From: Gammaproteobacteria bacterium
Lineage (GTDB): Bacteria; Gemmatimonadota; Gemmatimonadetes; Longimicrobiales; Gaopeijiaceae
DNA length: 24,491 bases
Assembly: GCA_009843625.1 (NCBI GenBank)
Contig: VYDD01000042.1
Location: 1,582-26,072 of the forward strand
Reading direction: 5' to 3'
In this document: one piece after another, positions 8,001 through 15,083 of the stretch
Numbering within the stretch: position 1 is the stretch's first letter
How the letters are laid out: the number at the start of each line of letters is the position of its first letter
Translations under genes and position numbers: made by a program
Notes under the pieces: generated by a model
The model's input: only the letters and a program-made list of their open reading frames with translations
Database searches by the model: none
What the model was told of the DNA's origin: nothing

Positions 8001-8562
8001 CGCCGCGCTGGAATTCATCCGTGATCGCTTCCGCGCAATCGGCACCCGACGCCGAAGTGGTGTCCTGGTGCGGACCACTGACGTCAAGGCGCCTGAGGCG
8101 CGCCAACAGTCCCGCGCTCACCTGTGCGCATTCCGTGCGGTTCGTCGCGGCCATGAGCGCGTCGCGAACCTGCGGAGTCCGGCCGCAGACGCCGTCGGTC
8201 GACGAGCTGTTGACCGATGCCTGAACCACGGCGCTCAGGTCTCCCGCCACAACCCTGATCGAGGCCGTTCCCCGGGCGACCGCCGTCGCCAGGCCATCCT
8301 GGTTCACGGAGATGACCGATGCGTTTTCGCTCGACCACGTGAACGGGGCGGGGAAGGCATTGCCGTGCTGGTCCAGCACGGTCACCGTGAGTTCCGCCGT
8401 CTCACCGGGAATACCGAGCTCGACCGTGGCCGGGGAGACCGAGAGCGAAGCCGCGCGCGGTGGCTCCGGTTCCGTGACGTCCTGGACGTCGCCACACGCC
8501 GTCAATGTCAGGAGGACAAAAACGATGACGACTTTCTTCGGAAAATACTGAAACAGGCTCAT
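5011..8562 (-). CDS. Large lipoprotein with Big_2 domain, 14 leucine-rich repeats and metzincin-type metalloprotease site
   Basis: The 1183-residue product starts at ATG 8562 (GAGGCGA about 8 bases upstream) with a lipoprotein signal ending in LTAC, Cys23. A bacterial Ig-like (Big_2) domain spans about 39-117. A cysteine-containing cap ('CGRTPQVRDAL') leads into 14 leucine-rich repeats of exactly 24 residues (231-566). A beta-rich linker follows, then a protease region with HELGHNLSLRH (944-954), the zinc-binding HExxHxxxxxH signature, and a Met-turn 'FMSYC' with Met1000, 46 residues after the third histidine. This arrangement is that of metzincin zinc peptidases (M12/M66-like); the acidic residue Glu945 is present. 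A beta-sandwich-like tail ends the protein. It is probably anchored on the cell surface, with the repeats binding a protein or glycan partner. The frame is open further upstream to 8751, but that part has no signal character. The substrate is unknown. Confidence 0.85.
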   Translation of the reverse strand: MSLFQYFPKKVVIVFVLLTLTACGDVQDVTEPEPPRAASLSVSPATVELGIPGETAELTVTVLDQHGNAFPAPFTWSSENASVISVNQDGLATAVARGTASIRVVAGDLSAVVQASVNSSSTDGVCGRTPQVRDALMAATNRTECAQVSAGLLARLRRLDVSGPHQDTTSASGADCAEAITDEFQRGGASTSCESRPSGPAGTGTVFMDMAGADGEDERIISLKNGDFEGLSGLVFLDLSHNFLRGLPDSVFADVANLDTLNLEENLLASLPEGVFATLTGLEYLDLSGNALTALPDSSFSGFTALKKLYLQSNWLTTVPEGIFADMTALDTLWLGGNELETLPDGVFDNLAALKALRLSGNRLSALPEGAFDDLTSLEYMTLSGNRLTALPDGVFDNITSVTELFFTSNRLGTLPDGVFDNLTELKELFFGGNRLTALPDSVFANLAALDRLSMTVNRLTELPEGVFDGLSELDYLSFSRNRVAEVPSGVFDDLASLDTLWMQGNGLTALPEGVFDGTLDLELLSAYANSLTELPRGLFAGMSGLEVIWLEDNLTDPFPLTLEAVRTDNEDPLAEGPAEIAIAVREGAPFDMRLVFGARGGEPRSTVVSIAAGDTLSRLVTVTRREGSVSQYIQFDSLPATPEDDCEGFLCFEGITPVAGDPLVLVNPPDLKVEAQAGYLVQATQSYAGKVPLVADREALLRVFVTADFLNSYRPSARATFYLDDEEIHVAELTPPSGLPRRVDESSLNASFNAMIPDSVVQPGLEMVVEIDPDSTLSTLAGSEMRIPATGREELDVRALPSLDVTLVPVALYADVSRGDNAAVGALVKDIGAGNSHPALQETQALLPLSELNISVREPYTTQADTVEEGGIGLLDEIHLLRFIEAGATNEYYHGILAWPASRYPFSWGFSGIAYIGGWAALTLSHVQGVYRGDVPFGSTLAHELGHNLSLRHAPGCGAGGPDPDYPYTDAYTGVWGVDFSTGGDFGRLISPARYRDFMSYCDPPWASDFSFTKALEYRMGLPPAPTAAAEGRAVEKTLLLWGRVQDGELRLEPVFEWETPVKLPTSPGPYRLEGIDAAGGRMFSLSFTPDRIDHGGAGFLFAVPVEEGRADDLARVTLSGPEGVTTLDRDGGGGGAIVTSRSTGRILSIMRDWSRVRPEALGTAAEVSVSRSVLVREVRER
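6865..7872 (-). repeat. 14 tandem 72-bp units encoding leucine-rich repeats
   Basis: Fourteen in-frame 72-base units run without insertions. The coding consensus per unit is LxxLxxLxLxxNxLxxLPxGVFDx, the 'typical' LRR class. Units 5-10 (DGVFDN/EGAFDD variants) are the most alike. Unit 14 diverges at 'DNLTDPFPLTLEAV' and closes the array. The regular length suggests unit gain or loss by recombination is possible. Confidence 0.9.
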
Positions 8563-8668
8563 GGTACATTCGCCTCGATTCATCAGGTGTCGCACGCCAC
8601 TCCTGGTGGAGCCTTCAATGGGCGGACATCTGCAGGATGGCTCCCTGCATTCTGCCCAGGGGGGATCG

Positions 8669-8698
8669 ACGATACCTGAATTCTCGACACCGACGCAA
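8669..8698 (-). promoter_or_regulatory. Weak candidate promoter for the LRR-protease gene
   Basis: On the minus strand TTGCGT (8698-8693) and TATCGT (8674-8669) are 18 bases apart, about 105 bases upstream of the ATG at 8562. The matches are partial, so this is only a suggestion. Confidence 0.22.
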
Positions 8699-8814
8699 GG
8701 GGCGCCGGCTTGCCGTGACGGGCCGCCTGAGGCATCCTTTCGCGGCGGCACTGCGGGTGCATGAGCCTGACCGAATGGCCGGCGAGACGCTTCGACAGGG
8801 ACGACGGAAGACCC

Positions 8815-9147
8815 ATGGGCATTCGTGACTCGATCGCAGACGAAATCCAGTGCTCGCGCTGCGGTGAACTCCGCGATCGCAGCGATGTCGACCGCCTTCT
8901 GTGGTGCGTCGGCTGTCGCGCCCGCGCCCGGCTGATCGCCGCCCGCAGGGCTCGCATTGCCGCGACGGTGCTGGCGGCGATCGTCGCGGGCTACATCTGG
9001 GGCATCATCCGCCCGACCGACGTGGTGATCGGCGGCTGGATCGCCACCGTCATCGCGGCCTACTGGATCGGGGGCAGGCTGGCCCGCGAGATCTTCTACG
9101 GCATCGAGCGCTCCAACAGGAAGCGCTATCCCGGCAGCACCGGCTGA
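8815..9147 (+). CDS. Small zinc-ribbon membrane protein of unknown function
   Basis: The 110-residue product has two CxxC pairs (CSRC and CVGC, about 20 residues apart) near its N-terminus, which could form a one-zinc ribbon. An arginine-rich stretch follows, then two hydrophobic helices ('IAATVLAAIVAGYIWGII' and 'VVIGGWIATVIAAYWIGG') and a short basic tail. The arginine-rich part before the first helix suggests the zinc ribbon faces the cytoplasm. I chose ATG 8815, with ACGGAAG about 6 bases upstream. An in-frame ATG at 8761 would add 18 residues but has no clear ribosome-binding site. The gene is divergent from the LRR-protease gene and lies 120 bases before glutaryl-CoA dehydrogenase. I do not recognise the family and give no function. 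Confidence 0.65.
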   Translation: MGIRDSIADEIQCSRCGELRDRSDVDRLLWCVGCRARARLIAARRARIAATVLAAIVAGYIWGIIRPTDVVIGGWIATVIAAYWIGGRLAREIFYGIERSNRKRYPGSTG

Positions 9148-9267
9148 GCCCGCGAGGCGCCTCTTCGCCCTGACGGACGCAGGGGGAGGGGACGATCTCC
9201 GTGTCCGCCTCGTTTTCCGTTAGCTTCCCTGCGCATCTTCAGGACCGTCGGCGACAGGGGCACCCTC

Positions 9268-10452
9268 ATGGCGGAAAAATTTCAGGGTTTCGACTTCTAC
9301 GATCTGGACTCCGCGCTCAGCGAGGAGGAGCGGATGATCCGGGACGCCATCCGCGAGTGGGTGGAGGAAGAGGTCATTCCGATCATCGGCGAAGCCTACT
9401 ACGAACGCAGGTTCCCCCGCTCGCTCATCCCCGGGCTGGGCGAGCTCGGGGTCCTGGGGGCCAACCTGCCGGAGGAGTACGGCTGCGCCGGCCTCAACAA
9501 CGTCGCTTACGGGCTCATCATGCAGGAACTCGAGCGCGGGGACTCGGGGCTGCGCTCGTTCGTGTCGGTGCAGGGCGCGCTGGTCATGTACCCCATCCAT
9601 GCCTTCGGCTCGGAGGAGCACCGCCGCGAGTGGCTCCCCCGGCTTGCCTCGGCGGATGCCATCGGGTGCTTCGGCCTCACCGAGCCCGACTACGGCTCCA
9701 ATCCCGGCGGAATGATCACCACCGCGAAGAAGACCGCCGACGGCTGGGTGCTCAACGGCACCAAGATGTGGATCACCAACGGCTCCATGGCCGATGTCGC
9801 GGTCATCTGGGCGCAGACCGACGCGCCCGACAACCCCAGGGGCATCCGCGGATTCGTCGTCCCAACCGACACCCCCGGATTCACCGCTCGCGACCAGACC
9901 GGGAAGCTCTCGCTGCTCGCTTCGGACACCAGCGAGCTCGCGCTGCAGGACGTGCACGTTCCGGACGACGCACTCATGCCGGGCAGCACGGGTCTCAAGA
10001 GCCCGCTCATGTGCCTTACCCAGGCGCGCTACGGGATCGCGTGGGGCGTGGTGGGCGCCGCCATGGCCTGCTTCCACGAGGCGCTCGGCTACAGCACGCA
10101 GCGGGTCATGTTCGACACCGTGATCGGCGCCAAGCAGATCCAGCAGGTGCGCATCGCGGACATGCTCACCGGCATCACCCAGGGCCAGCTGCTGGCACTG
10201 CAGGTCGGCCGCCTGAAGGACGAGGGCAAAGCCACACCGCAGCAGATATCGCTGGCCAAGCGGGCCAACTGCCACATGGCCTGCGAGGTGGCGCGGGAGG
10301 CCCGGCGGCTGCTGGGCGCCAACGGCATCCTGGTGGAGTATTCGGCCATGCGCCACATGGCCAACCTCGAGTCGGTCTACACCTACGAGGGCACGCACGA
10401 CATCCACTCCCTCATCCTGGGGCAGGCGATGACCGGGCTGTCCGCCTTCTGA
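9268..10452 (+). CDS. gcdH: Glutaryl-CoA dehydrogenase (acyl-CoA dehydrogenase family)
   Basis: The 394-residue product is full length and follows the human and bacterial GCDH pattern closely. The enzyme oxidises and decarboxylates glutaryl-CoA to crotonyl-CoA with FAD, in lysine, hydroxylysine and tryptophan breakdown (EC 1.3.8.6). Visible landmarks are 'GDSGLRSFVSVQ' with Arg96, the substrate-carboxylate arginine of the family; 'CFGLTEPDYGS' and 'WITNGSMAD' of the flavin-binding middle domain; 'ARYGIAWGVVGAA'; and 'TYEGTHDIHSLILG', where Glu374 aligns with the catalytic base. The 'DIHSLILG' ending separates GCDH from most other acyl-CoA dehydrogenases. The start is ATG 9268, with AGGGG about 9 bases upstream. 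It stands alone in this window, with tRNA-Lys 54 bases downstream; no other lysine-degradation gene is visible. Confidence 0.93.
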   Translation: MAEKFQGFDFYDLDSALSEEERMIRDAIREWVEEEVIPIIGEAYYERRFPRSLIPGLGELGVLGANLPEEYGCAGLNNVAYGLIMQELERGDSGLRSFVSVQGALVMYPIHAFGSEEHRREWLPRLASADAIGCFGLTEPDYGSNPGGMITTAKKTADGWVLNGTKMWITNGSMADVAVIWAQTDAPDNPRGIRGFVVPTDTPGFTARDQTGKLSLLASDTSELALQDVHVPDDALMPGSTGLKSPLMCLTQARYGIAWGVVGAAMACFHEALGYSTQRVMFDTVIGAKQIQQVRIADMLTGITQGQLLALQVGRLKDEGKATPQQISLAKRANCHMACEVAREARRLLGANGILVEYSAMRHMANLESVYTYEGTHDIHSLILGQAMTGLSAF

Positions 10453-10506
10453 CCTTGACCCCTCACCCGCCGCGCCGCAGGTTAGCTGCCCGGCGTGACA
10501 TTGCCC

Positions 10507-10579
10507 GCCTCGCTAGCTCAACTGGTAGAGCAACTGACTCTTAATCAGTAGGTTCGGGGTTCGAGTCCCTGGCGGGGCA
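10507..10579 (+). tRNA. tRNA-Lys (anticodon CTT)
   Basis: The cloverleaf folds fully. The acceptor stem GCCTCGC (10507-10513) pairs with GCGGGGC (10572-10578) with one G-T pair. The D arm is GCTC/GAGC. The anticodon stem ACTGA/TCAGT encloses loop CTCTTAA with anticodon CTT at 10540-10542. The T arm is CGGGG/CCCTG with loop TTCGAGT. The discriminator is A10579, and CCA is not encoded. It reads AAG codons as lysine. Confidence 0.97.
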
Positions 10580-10602
10580 TTGCCGGCAACCGGAGAACCA
10601 CA

Positions 10603-11391
10603 ATGCTCGCACTTCTGCCCGATCCCTGTCGGTGGGCATCCGGTCGCCTTCTCGCCCTCAGCCTGTTCATCCTCGCCGCGTCCGGGTGTGGAACCCGGGA
10701 CGAGGCGCAAGGTGCAGCCGGCGCGGCCGATTCCCCGGCGGCGCAGCTGGTCGAGCGCTCGATCGCCTTCCACGACCCCGAGGGAATCTGGGGCTCGCGA
10801 GCCATCGACATGGCCTGGTTCGGCACCGGTTCCGATGGCGGCGAGCGCGTGTCCGTGGAGCTCCGTTTTGGCGCCGATGAGCGCGACTTTGCTCTCTCCG
10901 GCCGATACGCCGGTTCGAGTATCGAATACGAGGTTGCGGGCGAGGTCTGGGCCGCCACCGTGGACGGCGAGAGTTCGCCGGACGAGGAGACGCTCGCTCG
11001 AATGCGGCTCGACCGCGAAGACGGCGTTTTCTGGCGCAGCTACTACGGCTTTCTGGCCGGCCTGCCCATGAAGATCGCGGATCCCGGTGCCCGTCTGGAT
11101 CCGGAGGTGGCCGAGACGACGTTCGAAGGGCGGGATGTCCAGGCGGTGCGGGTGACCTACGATCCCGAGGTGGGCGGCGACACCTGGTACTTCTACTTCG
11201 ATGCGGACACCGCGGAACTCGTGGGCTGCCGCTTCTACCACGACGAGCGCGCCAACGACGGAGAGTACATCACCTTCGAGGGGCTGGCCGCAGGGGACGG
11301 CCTGCGCCTCCCGCGCTACCGCGAGTGGTACACCAACGCCGGCGACCGCTTTCTCGGCTCGGACGAAATCCGCTCCGTCACCGTCAACTGA
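10603..11391 (+). CDS. Putative lipoprotein, DUF6503-like
   Basis: The 262-residue product has a signal peptide with a lipobox-like ASGC at Cys29, so it is probably lipid-anchored. The mature part carries 'RSIAFHDPEGIWG' near its start and 'WRSYYGFLAGLPMKIADPGA' in the middle, patterns I associate with the DUF6503 family of Bacteroidota-type outer-membrane lipoproteins. This link is from memory of the motif and not a search. The rest alternates short beta strands rich in aromatic and acidic residues, as in LolA-like lipid-carrier folds. GGAG lies about 8 bases before the ATG. The start is only 23 bases after the tRNA-Lys gene, so read-through from the tRNA promoter is possible. It converges with the amidohydrolase gene ending at 11452. 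Function unknown. Confidence 0.75.
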   Translation: MLALLPDPCRWASGRLLALSLFILAASGCGTRDEAQGAAGAADSPAAQLVERSIAFHDPEGIWGSRAIDMAWFGTGSDGGERVSVELRFGADERDFALSGRYAGSSIEYEVAGEVWAATVDGESSPDEETLARMRLDREDGVFWRSYYGFLAGLPMKIADPGARLDPEVAETTFEGRDVQAVRVTYDPEVGGDTWYFYFDADTAELVGCRFYHDERANDGEYITFEGLAAGDGLRLPRYREWYTNAGDRFLGSDEIRSVTVN

Positions 11392-11435
11392 CCCGCAGGC
11401 CCCGGCCCCTCGTCAGGAGCCGCGCGGTCTTGGTC

Positions 11436-11457
11436 CCGTATTACATCCGTATTACAT
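11436..11457. repeat. Tandem 11-bp duplication at the amidohydrolase stop codon
   Basis: CCGTATTACAT occurs twice in direct tandem (11436-11446 and 11447-11457). The second copy holds the last Met codon and the TAA stop of the minus-strand amidohydrolase. The first copy is untranslated and repeats the same ATG-TAA sequence. Confidence 0.85.
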
Positions 11458-13158
11458 CGAGAACACCGATCTCCCCCGCGAGAACGTCTCCAGGATCGGG
11501 ATGAACTCCAGGTTCGCCGGGTCCGCGGTCAGCGGATTCTCGTCCAGGATCACCAGGTCGGCCTGCTTGCCGACCGTGATCGAGCCCTTGGTGTCCTCCT
11601 CGAAGTACTGGTAGGCGCCTCCGAGCGTTACCGCGTGCAGCGCCTGCATCACGGTCAGCCGCTGATGCGGTCCCAGGATGTGCCCGCTGCGGGTCTTGCG
11701 GTTCACCGCGATCGACACCAGGCGCATCATGTGCGGCGGGACCACGGAGGCGTCGTTGTGGATGGTGAAGTTCACCCCCCGTTCCAGGGCCCAGCCCATA
11801 GGGCTGGTGTTGTTGCCCCGGTACTCGCCGAAGCTGATCCGGTGCCAGTCGCCCCAGAAGAAGGCGTGCGCCGCGAAGAACGAGGGAACGATGTTCAGGA
11901 CGGCGGCACGATCCAGCTGGTCGTCGCGCATGAGCTGTGCGTGGATGATGACGGAGCGGTGGTCGGGCATGGGATCCATGTCCGCAACCGCCTCGTCTAC
12001 CCCGTCGATCATCAGGTCCATGGCCGCGTCGCCGTTGGCGTGCACGATGATCGGAATGCCTCCGCGGATGAGTTCGGCGGCGGCCGCCTTGTACGCGTCG
12101 GGGATCATGACGCCGTAGGCCACGTAATCCGGTGGGGCGCCGGGGGGGCCTTCCTCGTAGGGGATCGTGACCCATGCCGTGCGGCCCTGCGGGGAGCCGT
12201 CGAGCATCAGCTTCACCCCGCCGACCCGGAAGCCGCCCTGGTAGCCGCGCGTGTAGCCTATGCTCGCCAGGTCCGTGGGCGTCTCGTTGAAGCGCGCGAA
12301 AGCCGCGACATCCGCCTTGAAGGGCTCGCGGTTCGCGGCCGCCTGGAACGCCTCGGCCTGCGCCGGGCCGGTCCCGCCGTCCTGGATGGTGGTCGTGCCG
12401 TGGCTCAGGTAGATGTCGATCGACCGGCGAATCAGGTCGTCCAGCTCCTCGCCCGACGGGGTGGCGCGCCGATCGAACGCGAGCAGTCCGCGGGCGGTTT
12501 CCTCGAGCACCCCGTTGGGCTCCATCGAGCCCTCCATGCGCCGCACATGGCCGCCGGGCGGATCGGGCGTGTCGGCGGTGATGTTGCTGGCCGCGAGCGT
12601 GGCGGAGTTGGTTGTGGTCAGGTGCCCCGACACGTGGGTGAGGATGATGGGATGTTCGGTCGACGCGCGGTCGAGGTCCTCGCGCGTGGGATGCCGGCCC
12701 TCCTCCAGCAGCGAGTCGTCGTAACCGCGCCCGGTCACCACCTCGCCGGGGGGGATGTCGTGCTCGTCGATCCACGCGCGCACCTTGCGCACGATGTCGT
12801 CGATGTTGTTTACGTCACCCACCGGCGGCGGGTGCAGCCCCAGGGAGGTCTGGTCGCGCCCCGCGCCCAGGAAGTGGCCGTGCGAGTCGATGAAGCCGGG
12901 CAGGAGGGCGTTGTCGCCCAGGTCCACCACCCGGGTCGATGGCCCCTGAAGCGCCATCACGTCGTCCATGGATCCGGCCGCCACGATGGTCTCCCCGCGA
13001 ACCGCGACCGCCTCCACGGCGGGCTGCTGCGGATCCATGGTGACGATGTTGTCGCCGTGGAAGATCGTGTCGGCGGGGTCGGCTTGCGGAGCACAGCCCG
13101 CGAGCCCGACGGAAAGGGTAACTGCGAAAACGGCGAGGGCGTGACGGGACCTGCGCAT
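11452..13158 (-). CDS. Envelope amidohydrolase, YtcJ/NfdA-like (Amidohydro_3), lipoprotein; copy 1
   Basis: The 568-residue product is a metal-dependent amidohydrolase of the Amidohydro_3 group, whose members include N-substituted formamide deformylase and aminoacylase-like enzymes. It has a lipoprotein signal (LAGC, Cys22), so it should act in the periplasm or outer membrane. The first metal motif is 'DSHGHF' (His93, His95); later motifs include 'VHANGDAAMD', 'SVIIHAQLM' and 'TIHNDASVVPP' with the C-terminal Asp. The closing 'GSITVGKQADLVILDENPL' is the family hallmark. GGAGGGA precedes the ATG at 13158. It is divergent from xsc and is the homologue of the product of 16558-18285, so the pair brackets the taurine genes. 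The amide it cleaves is unknown; a taurine conjugate is my inference from context. Confidence 0.87.
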   Translation of the reverse strand: MRRSRHALAVFAVTLSVGLAGCAPQADPADTIFHGDNIVTMDPQQPAVEAVAVRGETIVAAGSMDDVMALQGPSTRVVDLGDNALLPGFIDSHGHFLGAGRDQTSLGLHPPPVGDVNNIDDIVRKVRAWIDEHDIPPGEVVTGRGYDDSLLEEGRHPTREDLDRASTEHPIILTHVSGHLTTTNSATLAASNITADTPDPPGGHVRRMEGSMEPNGVLEETARGLLAFDRRATPSGEELDDLIRRSIDIYLSHGTTTIQDGGTGPAQAEAFQAAANREPFKADVAAFARFNETPTDLASIGYTRGYQGGFRVGGVKLMLDGSPQGRTAWVTIPYEEGPPGAPPDYVAYGVMIPDAYKAAAAELIRGGIPIIVHANGDAAMDLMIDGVDEAVADMDPMPDHRSVIIHAQLMRDDQLDRAAVLNIVPSFFAAHAFFWGDWHRISFGEYRGNNTSPMGWALERGVNFTIHNDASVVPPHMMRLVSIAVNRKTRSGHILGPHQRLTVMQALHAVTLGGAYQYFEEDTKGSITVGKQADLVILDENPLTADPANLEFIPILETFSRGRSVFSM

Positions 13159-13193
13159 GATTCCCTCCGGGCCTGCTTGAGACGGACTCCGCC

Positions 13194-13223
13194 ACCGTAC
13201 GCCGGTGCGTCATGCCGCGTCAA
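13194..13223 (-). promoter_or_regulatory. Candidate promoter for amidohydrolase copy 1
   Basis: On the minus strand TTGACG (13223-13218) and TACGGT (13199-13194) are separated by 18 bases, about 36 bases upstream of the ATG at 13158. The -35 box is near consensus; the -10 box is weak. Confidence 0.33.
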
Positions 13224-13286
13224 GCCTGAGCGCGCGCGCGATACCCGCGAGCGCCTTGCCAGCGGCGGCGGCACGCGCCTACTTAC

Positions 13287-13306
13287 TTGACACGGATTCC
13301 CGGGAA
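13287..13306 (+). promoter_or_regulatory. TTGACA box with abutting palindrome upstream of xsc
   Basis: A consensus TTGACA (13287-13292) lies 37 bases before the xsc start. The perfect 10-bp palindrome TTCCCGGGAA (13297-13306) falls just after it, where a repressor or activator could contact a promoter. No convincing -10 box follows at 16-18 bases. The site lies in the 171-base gap shared with the divergent amidohydrolase gene, so it could control both. Confidence 0.33.
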
Positions 13307-13329
13307 CGCCCAACACGGCGAGGCTGCAC

Positions 13330-15060
13330 ATGGCAAAGAGAACGATGACCCCCTCCGAGGCGCTGGTGGAGACGCTGGTCGCCGAGGGTGTCACTGACGT
13401 CTTCGGGCTGGTGGGATCGGCGTTCATGGACGCCCTGGACCTGTTCCCGGACGCGGGGATCCGCTTCATCCCGGTGGCCCACGAGCAGGCCGCCGCGCAC
13501 GCCGCCGACGGCCTGGCCCGGGTCACGGGGCGACCCCAGGCCTGCATCGCCCAGAACGGGCCAGGCGCCGCCAACTTCGTCTCCGCGATCGCGGCGGCGT
13601 TCTGGGCGCACTCCCCGGTCGTGGCCATCACGCCCGAAACCGGCTCGCTGGGCATCGGCACCGGCGGCTTCCAGGAGCTGGACCAGATGCCGATGTTCGA
13701 GGCGCAGACCGTCTTCCAGGTGCGCGTCAACCGTCCCGAGCGCATGGGGGAACTGGCGCGCCGCTGCTTCTACAGGGCCAAGCTGGAACTGGGCCCGACC
13801 CACCTGAACATCCCCCGCGACTACTTCTACGGGGACATCGAGGACCAGATCTTCGCGACCCCCACGCTCGGAGCCGGGCGCCCCCCCCGGGCCGACATCG
13901 AAAAGGCGGTCGGCATCCTGAAGGAGGCCCGCTATCCGGTCATCGTCTCGGGAGGCGGCGTAAGCCAGGGCGACGCCGTGGAAGAGGTAAGGGCGCTGGC
14001 CGCGCACCTGAGCGCGCCGGTGGTCAACACCTACCTGCACAACGCCCCCTTCCCCTACACCCTCGAGCTGGGGTGCGGCCCCATCGGCTACTGCGGGTCC
14101 AAGGCGGCGATGCGCACCATCGCCAAGGCCGACGTGGTGCTGGCGCTGGGGACGCGGCTCGGCGTCTTCGGCCTTCTGCCCCAGTACGACATGACCTACT
14201 GGCCGGAGGACGCAACCCTCATCCAGGTGGACCGGGATGCCAGGCAGTGGGGCATGAGCAAGATCCCGGCCCTCTTCTCCGTCGCGGACGTCGGGGAGTA
14301 CGCCGCGGAGCTGCTGGAGGAGCTGCGGGGCGCGCTGCCGAGCCCGGGGAGGAACGAGGAGCGCATCGCGGACGTCGCGCGCGAAAAGCGGGCCTGGGAC
14401 GACGAACTCGAGGCCTGGTCCTCCTCCACCGACAGCTTCATGCATCCGCGCCGCTTCCTGTGGGAGTTCACGCGCGCGCTCCCCGGGGACGCGCTGGTCA
14501 CGACGGACATCGGCAACACCTGCTCGATCAGCAACGGGTACCTCAGGTTCGACGGCCCCCGGCAGCATCTCGCCGCGCTGACCTGGGGGAACTGCGGCTT
14601 CGCCTACGGGGCCGCCCTGGGCGCGAAGGTCGGCAACCGCGGCGCGCCGGTCTTCGCCATTCAGGGAGACGGCGCCTGGGGCATCAGCGGGCTGAGCGAG
14701 GTCATGACCGCGGTGCGCGAGGACATCCCGGTCATCGCCGTCGTCATCAACAACCACGAATGGGGCGCCGAGAAGAAGAACCAGATCGACTTCTACGACA
14801 ACCGCTTCGTCGGCACCAACCTGCGCGCCAATCCGGACTTCGCCGAGGTGGCCGAGGCGATGGGGGCGAAGGGCTACCGGGTCGAAGACTACCGCGACGT
14901 GAAGGACGTGGCGCGCGACGCCATCGCCAGCGGCCGGCCCTGCGTCATCAACGCGGTGGTGGAAGGCGGCGCGAAGGTGCTCGCCGAGCCCTTCCGCCGG
15001 GACGCGCTGGCGATGCCGACCCGTCATCTGCAGAAGTACGCACACCTGAGCCTGGACTAG
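13330..15060 (+). CDS. xsc: Sulfoacetaldehyde acetyltransferase
   Basis: The 576-residue product is a thiamine-diphosphate enzyme that converts sulfoacetaldehyde and phosphate to acetyl phosphate and sulfite (EC 2.3.3.15), the carbon-sulfur cleavage step of taurine breakdown. It has the Xsc-specific pattern and not that of acetolactate synthase: 'VFGLVGSAFMDALD' near the start, 'PVAHEQAAAHAADG' with the cofactor-activating Glu52, 'QNGPGAANFVSAIAAAFW', 'GPTHLNIPRDYFYGDIE', 'TYLHNAPFP', 'DIGNTCSISNGYLRF' and the ThDP-magnesium motif starting GDG at 446-448 and ending NN at 474-475. 'WGAEKKNQIDFY' and the ending 'PFRRDAL' also fit the family. GAGG lies 6 bases before the ATG. tpa follows after 23 bases, in the order xsc-tpa, so the two are co-transcribed. 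No truncation is visible. Confidence 0.95.
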   Translation: MAKRTMTPSEALVETLVAEGVTDVFGLVGSAFMDALDLFPDAGIRFIPVAHEQAAAHAADGLARVTGRPQACIAQNGPGAANFVSAIAAAFWAHSPVVAITPETGSLGIGTGGFQELDQMPMFEAQTVFQVRVNRPERMGELARRCFYRAKLELGPTHLNIPRDYFYGDIEDQIFATPTLGAGRPPRADIEKAVGILKEARYPVIVSGGGVSQGDAVEEVRALAAHLSAPVVNTYLHNAPFPYTLELGCGPIGYCGSKAAMRTIAKADVVLALGTRLGVFGLLPQYDMTYWPEDATLIQVDRDARQWGMSKIPALFSVADVGEYAAELLEELRGALPSPGRNEERIADVAREKRAWDDELEAWSSSTDSFMHPRRFLWEFTRALPGDALVTTDIGNTCSISNGYLRFDGPRQHLAALTWGNCGFAYGAALGAKVGNRGAPVFAIQGDGAWGISGLSEVMTAVREDIPVIAVVINNHEWGAEKKNQIDFYDNRFVGTNLRANPDFAEVAEAMGAKGYRVEDYRDVKDVARDAIASGRPCVINAVVEGGAKVLAEPFRRDALAMPTRHLQKYAHLSLD

Positions 15061-15083
15061 CCGCCCATACCGGAGGAAACCAC

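Noticed and set aside
10507..10602. tRNA-Lys as an integration site for a mobile element
   Set aside because: No integrase gene and no repeat of the tRNA 3' end is visible downstream in the window.
13279..15045. Long open frame on the minus strand opposite xsc (588 codons)
   Set aside because: It is antisense to a clearly conserved enzyme, rich in Arg, His, Asp and Val as expected for shadow frames in high-GC DNA, and shows no recognisable domain.
13330..15060. Acetolactate synthase as the identity of the ThDP enzyme
   Set aside because: Family-specific stretches such as GSAFMDALD, NIPRDYFYGDIE and WGAEKKNQIDFY, plus the adjacent tpa gene, point to Xsc.
14073..15083. Upstream extension of the tpa frame into xsc
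   Set aside because: The extension lies inside xsc in another frame. Tpa homologues start at the 15084 ATG, which has its own ribosome-binding site.
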